64,000 nucleotides of DNA from Saprospira grandis (GCF_027594745.1 NZ_CP110854.1:2708501-2772500); one strand, 5' to 3'; positions 27,062-35,596 are shown, counted from the stretch's first letter. Notes: generated by a model not told the origin, from the sequence alone. Made by a program: numbers and translations.

Positions 27062-27272
27062 TCGCCCTTTAGGGCGCACAATTGGCCACAACAAAGCCTT
27101 TAGGCTGCAGTTCGACGACCAAAGGGAGTAACCGAGGGCTGGCGCAATTGGCCTAGCGATGTGCAGGGGTGGCCCGTAGGGCCAGACCGAGGCGGCTTTG
27201 CCGGTGAAGGGCCGAGCAGACCTGCGAGCCCCGAAACGTAGCGCAGCAAGGCGAAGCCGCAGCTGAGGCCCC
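27062..27272 (+). repeat. Structured intergenic repeat, copy G (type 1, with ACAACAA module)
   Basis: It contains the extra block ACAACAA ... CAGTTCGACGACC ... GGGAGTAACCG (27087-27137) that also occurs in copies L and S. The central arm is CGGC-ttt-GCCG. The GAGGCCCC end is 35 nt before the next start codon. Confidence 0.88.
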
Positions 27273-27306
27273 AAATTATCATTCATTCAAAAAATCCCCT
27301 TAAAAT

Positions 27307-28407
27307 ATGATAGCTCGACACACATTTAGTCAGGAAGATATAGCTGGCCGCCTAGCCAATATTCGGCGTTATGAGCCCGTACTAGATTATTACGGACAAC
27401 AGCTCAAGGTAGAGGCCGCCTTGCTCAAAGCTATCGTAGCCGTAGAGTCTTCGGGCAATGCCCGAGCAGGAGAGGGGCGCTATAGCGGCGCCAAGGGCCT
27501 GATGCAAATCACTCGGCAGACTTGGATCGCCACGATTAAGCAATATCCAGATTTGCGCTACCGAAATACCAAATTGAGCGAGTATTTGGACCGAGATAAA
27601 AATGATGTTTGGGCCGATGCTTCTTTAAATACCTTGATTGGTACCCTAGCCCTCATCCTAAAGGCCCGTAGCCTGAGCCGTATGACAGGCCTGGCCATTT
27701 CGGCCAATGATCCCAAGGATGCCCCTATGTTGCTCACGGCCTACAATGCTGGCGAATATACCGTAATGAAGGCCTTCAAACGCGCCCAAGCTGCTGCTAG
27801 CTCCAACCCACAAATGGACTTTTTAGAGCGGGCGCATCTGCAGGGCGCTATTCAAGATGTAGTGACCCGCTTTAATCTGAGCTGGGATACCGCCGCTAAG
27901 TATAAAGAAATTAGCCAGTACGCTAGCAAAGTCTTTAGTTTTCTAGATGTTTTTCGGGGAACAACTAGCCCAACTAATAACACAGCAAGCAATAACAATA
28001 CAACAAGCCCTCAAGAAGAGGAGCCCACACCTACACCCACACCACAAGCTACAACTCAATATTATTCGGTGGTATCTGGAGATACCGGCTATGGCATTGC
28101 TCGAAAGCTAGGGATTTCCTTTAGCAAGTTATCCGCGGCCAATCCGGGCGTGAACTGGGCGCGTTTGTCTTTGGGCCAAAAGCTAAAAGTAGGAGAGGGG
28201 CAGCCCCCCAAAGAAACGCCGGTTCGTCCAGACCCCCCCAAAACACCCAAAATCTATAGGGTGCAAAGAGGCGATAGCCTAGGCGTTTTGGCCCGTAAAT
28301 TCAATGTGAGTATAGCCGCCATCAAGGCGCTAAATAAGAGCCAATTACAACGTTGGGGTAGGGTAGAAGGCTTTTTCGTAGGAGCCAAAATCAAAATCCC
28401 CCAATAA
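27307..28407 (+). CDS. Lytic transglycosylase (SLT) with two LysM domains, no visible signal peptide
   Basis: A 366-residue protein. Residues about 30-165 form an SLT/lysozyme-like domain that cleaves peptidoglycan glycan strands. The catalytic Glu is E47 in AIVAVESSGNA; GAKGLMQI (62-69) and LTAYNAGEYTV (about 143-153) are the other family motifs. A Thr/Pro/Asn-rich linker spans about 215-245. Two LysM domains follow, at about 248-293 (YYSVVSGDTGYGIARKLGIS) and 313-366 (IYRVQRGDSLGVLARKFNVS). The N-terminus (MIARHTFSQEDIAGRL) is hydrophilic, with no Sec signal and no better upstream start. Export may be unconventional, or the enzyme may be released by lysis or injection. Confidence 0.88.
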   Translation: MIARHTFSQEDIAGRLANIRRYEPVLDYYGQQLKVEAALLKAIVAVESSGNARAGEGRYSGAKGLMQITRQTWIATIKQYPDLRYRNTKLSEYLDRDKNDVWADASLNTLIGTLALILKARSLSRMTGLAISANDPKDAPMLLTAYNAGEYTVMKAFKRAQAAASSNPQMDFLERAHLQGAIQDVVTRFNLSWDTAAKYKEISQYASKVFSFLDVFRGTTSPTNNTASNNNTTSPQEEEPTPTPTPQATTQYYSVVSGDTGYGIARKLGISFSKLSAANPGVNWARLSLGQKLKVGEGQPPKETPVRPDPPKTPKIYRVQRGDSLGVLARKFNVSIAAIKALNKSQLQRWGRVEGFFVGAKIKIPQ

Positions 28408-28423
28408 ACTATTCTAGCACAAA

Positions 28424-28453
28424 GGGCCCCCAATCTGAAAAGATTGGGGGCCC
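28424..28453. terminator. Hairpin between convergent genes
   Basis: GGGCCCCCAATCT pairs perfectly with AGATTGGGGGCCC around a GAAA loop. T runs on either side are short. It probably serves both converging genes. Confidence 0.75.
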
Positions 28454-28460
28454 TGCTGCT

Positions 28461-29510
28461 TTAAATCAATTCGTTGGGTAAAGGACTTTCATAGAGTTCT
28501 ATGACCCGACCCTTATCGTCTTTTCGACGACTTTTCTTGACCCATTGCCGCTCTTTTTGCATCTTCTTGGCAAAGGCCTTGGGCTGAATAATGACCCCTC
28601 TGTATTCACAAATAGCCTTGATAAACTCGGCTCCAATAAAAATCAATTGGGCCGAATAATAAACCCAAAGCAAAATAATAATGAGCGAGCCCGTGGCCCC
28701 ATAGGCACTCACAATACTCGTATGGCTGAGGTAGTAGCCCATCAGTAACTGACCCAACCAAAACAAAATGGCCGAAAATATCGAGCCCCACCAGATGTAG
28801 CGCCAACGAAGACGGGCCGCAGGCAAAATCTTATACATCAACATAAAGAAAATCGCAATGATGAGAATAGATACGCCCAAATTGAGAAAGACCAAAAAAT
28901 TGGAGGTAAAATAGCTTACCGCTGGCGCCAATTGATCGGGCAAATGACTGGCCACCCAATCCTGATGCCCTTTGATATAGGTGCTCAGCCCCAAAATTAG
29001 TCCGTTGAGTAAGATAGAAAGGACCAAGAGCCCCCCAATGCTGAGAATCATCCCAAAAGATAAAATCCGATTGATGATCATTTGCACAATCTGCATCTTT
29101 CGAGCGACCTCCCTTACCCCAAAAATGGTGTTTAGGGCCTCTTGTAAGGCATAGAATATATGAGTAGATAAAAAGATCAGAAAGCCCAAACCCAAAATGG
29201 TCGCTAACCAATTGGTACTCGGACTGCCAATATTTTTTACCGCATTCTGAATCTGCTCAGCCGCAGCCTCCCCCACAAACTCAACAATGGTGTCGTAAAT
29301 ACGACCCTCTACAGCAGCTTCCCCCAAAAAGAAGCCCACCAAACCAATAATGATAATCAAAATGGCCGGTAAGGAGAAAATAGTATAATAGGCCAAGGCG
29401 GCCCCCATCCGCTGTACTCGGTCTTGCCCATAGCTATTTATTGTGGCCTGAATAACCAAATAAATCGGACGAAGATAGAGCCGGAAAAAGTTTCTAAAAA
29501 TGCGTAACAT
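28461..29510 (-). CDS. YihY/BrkB family inner-membrane protein
   Basis: A 349-residue polytopic membrane protein when started at the ATG at 29510 (MLRIFRNFFRLYLRPIYL). An upstream ATG at 29570 would add 20 residues, but that stretch overlaps a terminator hairpin, so the internal start is preferred. It shows the family pattern: MGAALAYYTIFSLPAIL near the N-terminus, six to seven hydrophobic helices, and WVYYSAQLIFIGAEF near the C-terminus. The old RNase BN assignment was withdrawn; the role is uncertain, with suggested envelope transport functions. The C-terminal tail is Lys-rich. The leader at 29552-29671 suggests regulation by attenuation. Confidence 0.88.
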   Translation of the reverse strand: MLRIFRNFFRLYLRPIYLVIQATINSYGQDRVQRMGAALAYYTIFSLPAILIIIIGLVGFFLGEAAVEGRIYDTIVEFVGEAAAEQIQNAVKNIGSPSTNWLATILGLGFLIFLSTHIFYALQEALNTIFGVREVARKMQIVQMIINRILSFGMILSIGGLLVLSILLNGLILGLSTYIKGHQDWVASHLPDQLAPAVSYFTSNFLVFLNLGVSILIIAIFFMLMYKILPAARLRWRYIWWGSIFSAILFWLGQLLMGYYLSHTSIVSAYGATGSLIIILLWVYYSAQLIFIGAEFIKAICEYRGVIIQPKAFAKKMQKERQWVKKSRRKDDKGRVIELYESPLPNELI

Positions 29511-29551
29511 GCTTAGCTGATTTTCTCCAAAATAAGGAGATTCGTAGACAT

Positions 29552-29671
29552 AAAAAAAGCAGATTGCCAATTAGACAATCTGCTTGCTGTAGGTATAAGT
29601 TCATCTTATCAAACGAGCGTAAGCCTTGGAAAATTTCACTCATATGGGGTAGTGTTTGGTCTACCTACAGC
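29552..29671 (-). ncRNA. Candidate structured leader or small RNA with terminator, upstream of the YihY gene
   Basis: On the minus strand GCTGTAGGTA (29671-29662) pairs perfectly with TACCTACAGC (29595-29586), closing about 66 nt. Inside are possible stems CAAAC/GTTTG, CACT/AGTG and ATAAG/CTTAT. Two nt further, AAGCAGATTG pairs with CAATCTGCTT (29585-29557), followed by a seven-T run (29558-29552). The YihY start codon is 41 nt beyond. A weak -7-like TACTTTTA lies just upstream (29681-29674). This is the layout of an attenuator or riboswitch, or of an independent small RNA. It does not match SRP RNA or any riboswitch I can recall. Confidence 0.55.
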
Positions 29672-29848
29672 TTTAAAAGTATCAGTCAGAGATGATAAAC
29701 TTCATTAGTAAAAATACAAGCTTAATTCATAAAAAAGGCATCTTAATAGAGATTTTTAGTTCTAAAAACAGCAGCTTTATTATTAAACCGTATGATTTTA
29801 GCCTAAATAAGCTTCCGTTCATCTAAAAAAAGCGCTAAAAACTGCATT

Positions 29849-31051
29849 TTATTCGGCCCAAGGGTCTGCTTGCAAAAATGGGTCAGCCCATTCGGCCTTA
29901 TTGACATAACTAGTATCGGTCAGGGCATGTAAAAAGGCAATGATGTCCTGTTTTTCTTGGGCCGTCAAATGAGGCAGCTCTGGCGCAGTGCTGAGCTCAT
30001 TGGCCACATTCGGCCCTCTACTCCCCGAGGTATGCTCGGTGTAATGGTCCAAGACTTCTTCTAAGGTAGCAAAGCGACCATCATGCATATAAGGAGCCGT
30101 AAGGCCCACATTTCGCAAACTCACTTCTCTAAATCGACCATTGTCTACTACGGAACCCGTAACATCTCCCAATCCGTTATCACTAAATTCCATAAAGCTG
30201 CTCACCGAGTCAATGGCATTATTAGAAAAACTATTGCGGGCAAAAATAGCCGCATCCCGAGTAAAGCTATGACAATGCGCACATTCCGCATCCTTGGTGC
30301 TGGCACTGCCCAACGCATCTCCCAAAAAGAGCAGCTTCCCTCTTTGAGCCGCTTCACTCATATACTGAAAAGGTACCCATTCGTCTCGGTCATATTCAGA
30401 ATCTGCCGAGTTGAGGGTCCGTAGAAATTGAGCAAGGGCCTTGGCCGCCAATTCTTTGCTCATCTCATCAATATGTTCTATCCCAAAGGCCTGACGAAAC
30501 ATCCGAGGATAATGCTCATGCGCTTTCAAACGCTGCATCACATCCTCCCAATTACTCATCATTTCTAAGGGGTGCTCTACTGGCGAAAGCACCTGCTCCT
30601 CTAAGCTGGCAAATTTGCCGTCCCAGTTGAAGTTGTGCTGGCTGTTTTGTTTCCAGTTGTAGCCCACATTGATTAAGGACATGCTGTTTCTGGTCCCCAC
30701 AGCACCACCAACCCCTATACCCACAGGGTTCCCATCGGTAAAGGCCCGATCCTGATGATGACAGCTGGCACAAGAAATACTGCTGTCTATAGAGAGTTTG
30801 CGCTCGTAAAATAAATATCGACCCAGTTTAACCCCCGCTTCTGTCGCTCTATTGTCACTGGGCTCTTCCATGGTCGGTAAGCCGTTAATCTCAGGGTAGT
30901 CATAGGCTACTGGGTTATACGGAATGCTATCCAAGCTCCCCACAGTAGGAGAAACCGGACCAATGTCATCGGGCTTGGGGTCGCAGGCCGTTTCCAAAAG
31001 TAACAAGCTGCCCAAGCCTAAGCTCAAGTAAAGAAGAGGTTTTTTAAACAT
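29849..31051 (-). CDS. Di-haem cytochrome c peroxidase/MauG-family lipoprotein (MbnH-like)
   Basis: A 400-residue exported lipoprotein (LLLLETAC, lipid Cys at 23) with two c-type haem sites, CASCH at 94-98 and CAHCH at 257-261. The spacing matches the bacterial CcpA/MauG family. The gene lies 3 nt downstream of an MbnP-type gene. In studied MbnP/MbnH pairs, MbnH forms a high-valent di-haem state and oxidises a tryptophan of MbnP to kynurenine, creating a copper site; the adjacency makes this role more likely than simple peroxide removal. Haem attachment requires a cytochrome c maturation system that is not in the window. It may be a plain peroxidase if the partner lacks the target Trp. Confidence 0.85.
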   Translation of the reverse strand: MFKKPLLYLSLGLGSLLLLETACDPKPDDIGPVSPTVGSLDSIPYNPVAYDYPEINGLPTMEEPSDNRATEAGVKLGRYLFYERKLSIDSSISCASCHHQDRAFTDGNPVGIGVGGAVGTRNSMSLINVGYNWKQNSQHNFNWDGKFASLEEQVLSPVEHPLEMMSNWEDVMQRLKAHEHYPRMFRQAFGIEHIDEMSKELAAKALAQFLRTLNSADSEYDRDEWVPFQYMSEAAQRGKLLFLGDALGSASTKDAECAHCHSFTRDAAIFARNSFSNNAIDSVSSFMEFSDNGLGDVTGSVVDNGRFREVSLRNVGLTAPYMHDGRFATLEEVLDHYTEHTSGSRGPNVANELSTAPELPHLTAQEKQDIIAFLHALTDTSYVNKAEWADPFLQADPWAE

Positions 31052-31054
31052 AGT

Positions 31055-31834
31055 TTATTGCAATTCTAGGGCCTGGCCCATATTCGTAATAACGGTTTTT
31101 ACAATGGCGTATTCCGTAGTGCTGGGGTCTCCAGAATGACTGACGTTGTTGTCCGCAATCGGAATTTCTTGCCCCGTTTTGTAAAATACCTCTTTTATAT
31201 CAATCGTAAAATTCAAGCTGGTCGCTTGCTCCAAATTGAATTGTTTACTGAAATTCTTTTGCTGATACATGCCATCTACCCCAGAGTGATAGAGAAAATT
31301 AACATCTCCACCCGCTGCAGCTGGCAAACTATCAATTTTACCCTCGGTTCGCGTAAAAATATAGCTGTCCCAAGCGGTCCAGTAATTTCCAGCATCCCCC
31401 AAGGCCACCGCACTGCTAAAGTCCGCAGGATCCATGGCATTCAAATCAGGCGCTACCCCCAAACCAAAACGAATGGCCGTAAAATTCCCCGTCTCCGCCA
31501 AACTATAACTCAAATCAACTCCAGCCTCAGCATCCGCCAAGTCTACCAAGCTATTAAAATTAACGTAGGCCGAACTGTCCACCAATACCCAATCGCCATT
31601 TTCTTTCTGCACTTCTATATAAGAAAGAAAAAAATTAAATACTTGCAACTGAAAGTTTTCGCCATTCGGGGCCGTAACATCCGTAAACATCGGCAAGGCC
31701 TGCCCATCAAATTGCGCCTTGAAGTTTAAGGTCAGGTTTTTTGTCTCCTCCACCGGAGGATCTACAGGGTCTTTTTTACAAGATGCGGCCCAACCCACTA
31801 AAGCCAAAATTAAAAATGCTGATAAATAACGCAT
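31055..31834 (-). CDS. MbnP-family lipoprotein, predicted copper-binding partner
   Basis: A 259-residue lipoprotein (lipobox GWAASC, Cys 19) of the MbnP family. The domain (about residues 33-255) has the family pattern LTLNFKAQFDGQAL, FQLQVFNFFLSYIEV, and RFGLGVAPDLN. The Trp-containing segment is GNYWTAWDSYIFTRTEGK (W152 and W155), where MbnH-dependent kynurenine formation occurs in characterised homologues. It leads a two-gene operon with the MauG-like gene 3 nt downstream. No methanobactin precursor or TonB gene adjoins, so copper or redox handling at the envelope is inferred. Repeat H lies 44 nt upstream of the start. Confidence 0.82.
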   Translation of the reverse strand: MRYLSAFLILALVGWAASCKKDPVDPPVEETKNLTLNFKAQFDGQALPMFTDVTAPNGENFQLQVFNFFLSYIEVQKENGDWVLVDSSAYVNFNSLVDLADAEAGVDLSYSLAETGNFTAIRFGLGVAPDLNAMDPADFSSAVALGDAGNYWTAWDSYIFTRTEGKIDSLPAAAGGDVNFLYHSGVDGMYQQKNFSKQFNLEQATSLNFTIDIKEVFYKTGQEIPIADNNVSHSGDPSTTEYAIVKTVITNMGQALELQ

Positions 31835-31877
31835 AAGTCAAAATTAAGTGAATAAACAAGTCTGATTCTATTCTTTT

Positions 31878-32016
31878 GGGGCCTCCTGCCTGCGGCAGGC
31901 GCTACGTTGCGGGGCTCGCAAGTCTGCTCGGCCCTTCGCCGCTTGCAGCGGCTCGGTCTGGCCTTCGGCCACCCCTGCACATCGCTAGGCCGCTCAACAA
32001 ACGGCTTTGCGCCTGC
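31878..32016 (-). repeat. Structured intergenic repeat, copy H (type 1)
   Basis: Reverse orientation, with the GGGGCC end 44 nt from the MbnP start. In element orientation the central arm is GCCGCT-gca-AGCGGC and the last arm CCTGCC-gca-GGCAGG. The rest of 31835-32220 shows nothing further that I can support. Confidence 0.9.
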
Positions 32017-32220
32017 CTTTTTTCTCCGGCCCCAAAATTTCTTATTATAAGATAAAAAAGCTGGACCAATTAGTCTGTGGCAGCAGTTACCTATACCGCA
32101 ATAGCAGCATAAAAGTACGCTTTTGTAATATGCCCAAGGGCCAAGCCAACAACTTCAGCCAAAAGCTAGGGGCAGTCGCCAAAAGTTCACTATCTTTCGC
32201 CCAAAGATTAAACGAGGATT

Positions 32221-32973
32221 ATGCTAAAAGGATTGGCGAACTTTCCGCTTTACCAAAATTTATTGGCGGCTAAGGCCCAAAAACAAAAGGGCTTTGCCCT
32301 GCTTATCGACCCCGATAAACTTAAGACGAAGGAATTGAACGAAACGATTGAACGAGCGGTTTGGGCTGGTGTAGATTATTTCTTTGTGGGAGGAAGCCTA
32401 CTGCTCAATGATGCCCTAGAAGAGGTGGTGGCCCTGCTCAAAAGCCAGACGGATATTCCCGTTTTTCTTTTCCCCGGCTCGCTGCGCCAAATTAGCCATA
32501 ATGCCGATGCCTTACTGCTGCTTTCACTCATTTCTGGCCGCAATCCCGATCTGCTGATTGGCCAACATGTAGAGGCCGCCGCCTATTTGCGCAAAAGCCC
32601 ACTAGAAATTCTACCCACAGGCTATATGCTCATTGATGGCGGAAAACCCACTTCGGTTTCTTATATTAGTAATACCCAACCTATTCCCGCCAATAAAGAA
32701 GATATTGCTATCTGTACCGCACTAGCAGGCCAACTCCTAGGCCTCAAACTGATTTATATGGATGCCGGATCTGGAGCCCTTCAGCCCATTTCTAGCCAAA
32801 TGATCGAGGCGGTTTCTTCTGCCATAGAGCTTCCGCTCATTGTGGGCGGGGGCATCCGCAACGCCGAAAAAGTGGCCCAAAATATTCAAGCTGGAGCCGA
32901 TCTGGTGGTGGTGGGCAATGCCCTAGAAAAAGCCCCCCAACTCATGGCCGAAATGGTGGCCGCCTGCCATTAA
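32221..32973 (+). CDS. Geranylgeranylglyceryl phosphate synthase family prenyltransferase (PcrB/GGGPS)
   Basis: A 250-residue TIM-barrel enzyme that joins a polyprenyl diphosphate to glycerol-1-phosphate as an ether. Family motifs are visible: FALLIDPDKL (about residues 21-30), FFVGGSLLL (about 53-61), FLFPGS (about 81-86), YMDAGSGA (about 180-187), and the phosphate-binding VGGGIRN and VVGNALE near 203-235. Bacteroidota carry such genes, and the prenyl chain length is not readable here. The ATG at 32221 is chosen because the family begins directly with the LLAAKAQKQKGFALLIDPDK helix. rsgA follows 39 nt downstream. Confidence 0.9.
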   Translation: MLKGLANFPLYQNLLAAKAQKQKGFALLIDPDKLKTKELNETIERAVWAGVDYFFVGGSLLLNDALEEVVALLKSQTDIPVFLFPGSLRQISHNADALLLLSLISGRNPDLLIGQHVEAAAYLRKSPLEILPTGYMLIDGGKPTSVSYISNTQPIPANKEDIAICTALAGQLLGLKLIYMDAGSGALQPISSQMIEAVSSAIELPLIVGGGIRNAEKVAQNIQAGADLVVVGNALEKAPQLMAEMVAACH

Positions 32974-33012
32974 ATATGGACCAATTTTTAGAATTTAGAT
33001 CTAATACCTTTT

Positions 33013-33951
33013 ATGCAAGGAACTGTAATTAAATCTACCGGCACTTGGTACCGCGTCCAAACGCCCGACCATAAAGTTTATGATTGTCGAATTAAAGGAA
33101 AGTTTAGACTCAAAGGCTATAAACTGACCAATCCCGTCGCCGTAGGCGATGAGGTCCTCTTTGAACAGGAGAAAGGCCTAGAAACAGGCATGATTCACAA
33201 GATTTTGCCCCGCCAAAATTATGTGCTCCGCCGTTCTACCCGCCAAAAGCACCACCAACACCTCATTGCCTGCAATTTGGACCAAGCCCTTTTGGTGGTC
33301 ACGCTCCGAGAACCCAATGTGAAGCTGGGCTTTATTGATCGCTTTTTGCTGACTACCGAAGCCTATTCTATTCCCACTTATATTATTCTCAATAAGGCCG
33401 ACCTCTATGATGAGGGAGACCTCGAAATGTACGAGGGCCTCAAAATTCTCTATGGCCGAGTAGGCTACCAAACTCGCTTGGTTTCTGCAGAAACTGGAGA
33501 GGGCCTAGAGGAACTGCAATTGTTGCTCAAAGATAAGCGCAGCCTTTTTTCGGGCCACTCTGGAGTGGGCAAGTCTTCTTTGATTAACGCCTTGGCGCCT
33601 GGCCTTGGCCTACGCACCAGCGAAGTATCGGATTATAGCCAAAAGGGGATGCACACCACTACTTTTGCCGAGCTATTTACTTTGCCCCAGGGCGGCGAAA
33701 TTATTGACACTCCGGGTATCAAGGAGCTGGGCTTCCTCAATTTGGAGCCCCAAGATGTGGCCCATAATTTTCCCGAAATTTTTGAGGCCTCTAAAAATTG
33801 TAAATACAATAACTGCTTGCATATCAATGAGCCAGATTGTGCCGTAAAAGCAGGCCTAGAAACAGGCGAAGTACATGAGCTGCGCTACCAAAGCTATTTG
33901 TCAATTATGGAAGAAATCCAAGAACAAAACCATTGGGAGCGACATTTATAA
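33013..33951 (+). CDS. rsgA: Ribosome small subunit-dependent GTPase A
   Basis: A 312-residue circularly permuted GTPase that checks late 30S assembly. An N-terminal OB fold (about 1-75) precedes the G domain, whose motifs appear in permuted order: G4 NKAD (about 122-125), then G1 GHSGVGKSS (about 179-187), G2 region GMHTTTFAELF, G3 DTPGIKELG (about 229-237). The C-terminal zinc region CKYNNCLHINEPDCAVK matches the family's Cys/His knuckle. Length is normal. It is probably cotranscribed with the GGGPS gene; repeat I follows the stop by 5 nt. Confidence 0.95.
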   Translation: MQGTVIKSTGTWYRVQTPDHKVYDCRIKGKFRLKGYKLTNPVAVGDEVLFEQEKGLETGMIHKILPRQNYVLRRSTRQKHHQHLIACNLDQALLVVTLREPNVKLGFIDRFLLTTEAYSIPTYIILNKADLYDEGDLEMYEGLKILYGRVGYQTRLVSAETGEGLEELQLLLKDKRSLFSGHSGVGKSSLINALAPGLGLRTSEVSDYSQKGMHTTTFAELFTLPQGGEIIDTPGIKELGFLNLEPQDVAHNFPEIFEASKNCKYNNCLHINEPDCAVKAGLETGEVHELRYQSYLSIMEEIQEQNHWERHL

Positions 33952-33955
33952 ATTG

Positions 33956-34109
33956 GGCCAGTTAGGCGGCGAAGCCGCCCCGGCTGAGGGATGGAAAAGG
34001 GTGGCCGAAGGCCAGACCCAGCTTTTTGAGCAAAGCGAAAAAAGCGCAGGGCCGAGCAGACTTGCGAGCCCTGACACAGCCCGACCCGCCCGCAGGGCGG
34101 GGCAGCCCC
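33956..34109 (+). repeat. Structured intergenic repeat, copy I (type 2)
   Basis: It has the type 2 blocks with central arm GCTTTTT...GAAAAAAGC and last arm CCCGCC-cgca-GGCGGG, and ends GGCAGCCCC 29 nt before the next start codon. Confidence 0.9.
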
Positions 34110-34137
34110 AAAAAAATATAAAAAAGAAGAAAAGAAC

Positions 34138-34656
34138 ATGAAAAACCAACCCCTAGTCAATAGAGTGGCCAAAAGTAGCCTTATCAACTTTAATTTGGAA
34201 GATTATTATCCGCAGGCCGAAATTTTGGTCTTTGATATCAAAGATTATCTCTTTAAAGGCTTAATTTTGAGGGAGAAAGATTTTCGACAGGCGCTCAAAG
34301 AGATGGATTGGAGCCAATATGCGGGCAAAAACTTGCGGGTTTATTGTTCTGCGGATGCGATTGTGCCGACTTGGGCCTATCAGTTGGTGGTCAGTTTGGC
34401 GGCGCCCTATGCTTTGGCTGTTCGTTTTGGGAGCCAAGAAGAGTTTTTGGCGGGGCATTATCAGGCTGTTTTGGGCCAATTAGATTTGGCCGATTTTGAG
34501 GGCAAGCCCGTGGTGATTAAAGGCTGTAGTGATAAGCCGGTGCCGGTGGCGGCCTATATGGAAATCACGCGGATTTTGCAGCCAGTGGCCAAAAGCATTA
34601 TGTTTGGAGAAGCCTGTTCGACCGTTCCGATTTATAAGCAAAAAAAGAAGAAATAA
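34138..34656 (+). CDS. DUF2480 family protein
   Basis: A 172-residue cytoplasmic protein of DUF2480, a family largely restricted to Bacteroidota and without a known function. The sequence shows the conserved opening NRVAKSSLINFNLEDYYP and the central DIKDYLFKGLILREKDFR. A C-terminal VVIKGCSDKPVPVAAYMEIT also matches the family, where a Cys lies in a possible active loop. The last residues are a Lys-rich tail. The next gene starts 1 nt after the stop codon, so they are cotranscribed and perhaps coupled. The family link to sulfur metabolism sometimes suggested cannot be judged here. Confidence 0.85.
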   Translation: MKNQPLVNRVAKSSLINFNLEDYYPQAEILVFDIKDYLFKGLILREKDFRQALKEMDWSQYAGKNLRVYCSADAIVPTWAYQLVVSLAAPYALAVRFGSQEEFLAGHYQAVLGQLDLADFEGKPVVIKGCSDKPVPVAAYMEITRILQPVAKSIMFGEACSTVPIYKQKKKK

Positions 34657-34657
34657 G

Positions 34658-35581
34658 ATGAAAACGCTATCCTCCTTATTGGTTTACAGCTTGGGCACGA
34701 CTGCCTTTTTGGCCTTTTTGGTCCTGACCTCTTATACGGACCCCAAGGACCAGCCCGAGGCGGCCCCTCAGGCCCCTCGTTTAGAGCATGTGCAGCAGGT
34801 GCAAATGCCCAAAATTCCCGATTCATTGAGTTTTGCTGGCGAGGCTGTGCCTATTCAGGATATGGATATGCGGGAGCGTTTTGACCGAGAGCAATTGTCG
34901 ATTTGTTTTCGACATTCGGCCACTATTCATAGTATGAAATTGGCCAACCGTTATTTTCCGATGATGGAGGAGGTGCTCAAAAAAAATGGGGTACCTGAAG
35001 ATTTCAAGTATTTGGCCGTTACCGAAAGTAATTTGCTAAATGCGACCTCGCCTGCTGGGGCCAAGGGGATTTGGCAGTTTATGCCTGCTACGGCTCGTAT
35101 GTATGGTTTGGAGGTCAGTAAGGAGGTGGATGAGCGTCTAAATTTCTATTTGGTGACCGAGGCCGCCTGTAAGTTGCTCAAGCGACTAAAAAATAAATTT
35201 GGCAGTTGGACCTTGGCGGCGGCAGCCTACAATTGTGGAGAGGGTAGAGTACAGCAGCGGCAGCGAGCGCAGGGCGGAACGGCCTATTATGAGTTGGAAT
35301 TGCCTGCGGAAACGATGCGTTATTTGCCTCGTATTTTTGCCACCAAATGTATTTTGTCTAATCCAGAAAGCTATGGGTTTTTCTATGAGCAGGATGATCT
35401 TTATCCCGCTTTTCCCGATTATCGTTTAGTGACCGTTAATGGACCAACCAACTGGGCTTCTTTTTGTAAGGAGCAGGGCGTAAGTTATCGGACCCTCAAA
35501 TTGCACAACCCTTGGATTCTCAGTAGCAAATTGACCAATGCCAAGCGAAAAAGCTATACGGTTCGCTTGCCCAAAGAGTAG
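34658..35581 (+). CDS. MltD-like lytic transglycosylase
   Basis: A 307-residue exported peptidoglycan-cleaving enzyme. The ATG at 34658 gives a clear N-terminal signal/anchor (MKTLSSLLVYSLGTTAFLAF); longer in-frame starts inside the preceding gene have no signal and are rejected. The SLT domain spans about residues 90-230, with the catalytic Glu in FKYLAVTESNLLN, then SPAGAKGIWQFMPATARMYG and the Asn motif AAAYNCGEGRV. The last 50 residues (SYRTLKLHNPWI ... SYTVRLPK) look like one degenerate LysM. Family members trim peptidoglycan during growth. The gene follows DUF2480 directly and ends in a strong terminator. Confidence 0.9.
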   Translation: MKTLSSLLVYSLGTTAFLAFLVLTSYTDPKDQPEAAPQAPRLEHVQQVQMPKIPDSLSFAGEAVPIQDMDMRERFDREQLSICFRHSATIHSMKLANRYFPMMEEVLKKNGVPEDFKYLAVTESNLLNATSPAGAKGIWQFMPATARMYGLEVSKEVDERLNFYLVTEAACKLLKRLKNKFGSWTLAAAAYNCGEGRVQQRQRAQGGTAYYELELPAETMRYLPRIFATKCILSNPESYGFFYEQDDLYPAFPDYRLVTVNGPTNWASFCKEQGVSYRTLKLHNPWILSSKLTNAKRKSYTVRLPKE

Positions 35582-35596
35582 GGCAGGAGTTGAAGT

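Noticed and set aside
29552..29671. SRP RNA, 6S RNA or tRNA-like identity for the structured leader
   Set aside because: The GGAA-loop core of SRP RNA is absent, the length is too short for 6S RNA, and there is no tRNA T arm or anticodon layout.
32007..32273. An 88-codon frame upstream of the GGGP synthase gene
   Set aside because: Its first part lies at the edge of repeat H and its end overlaps the GGGP synthase start in another frame. No family pattern or start support.
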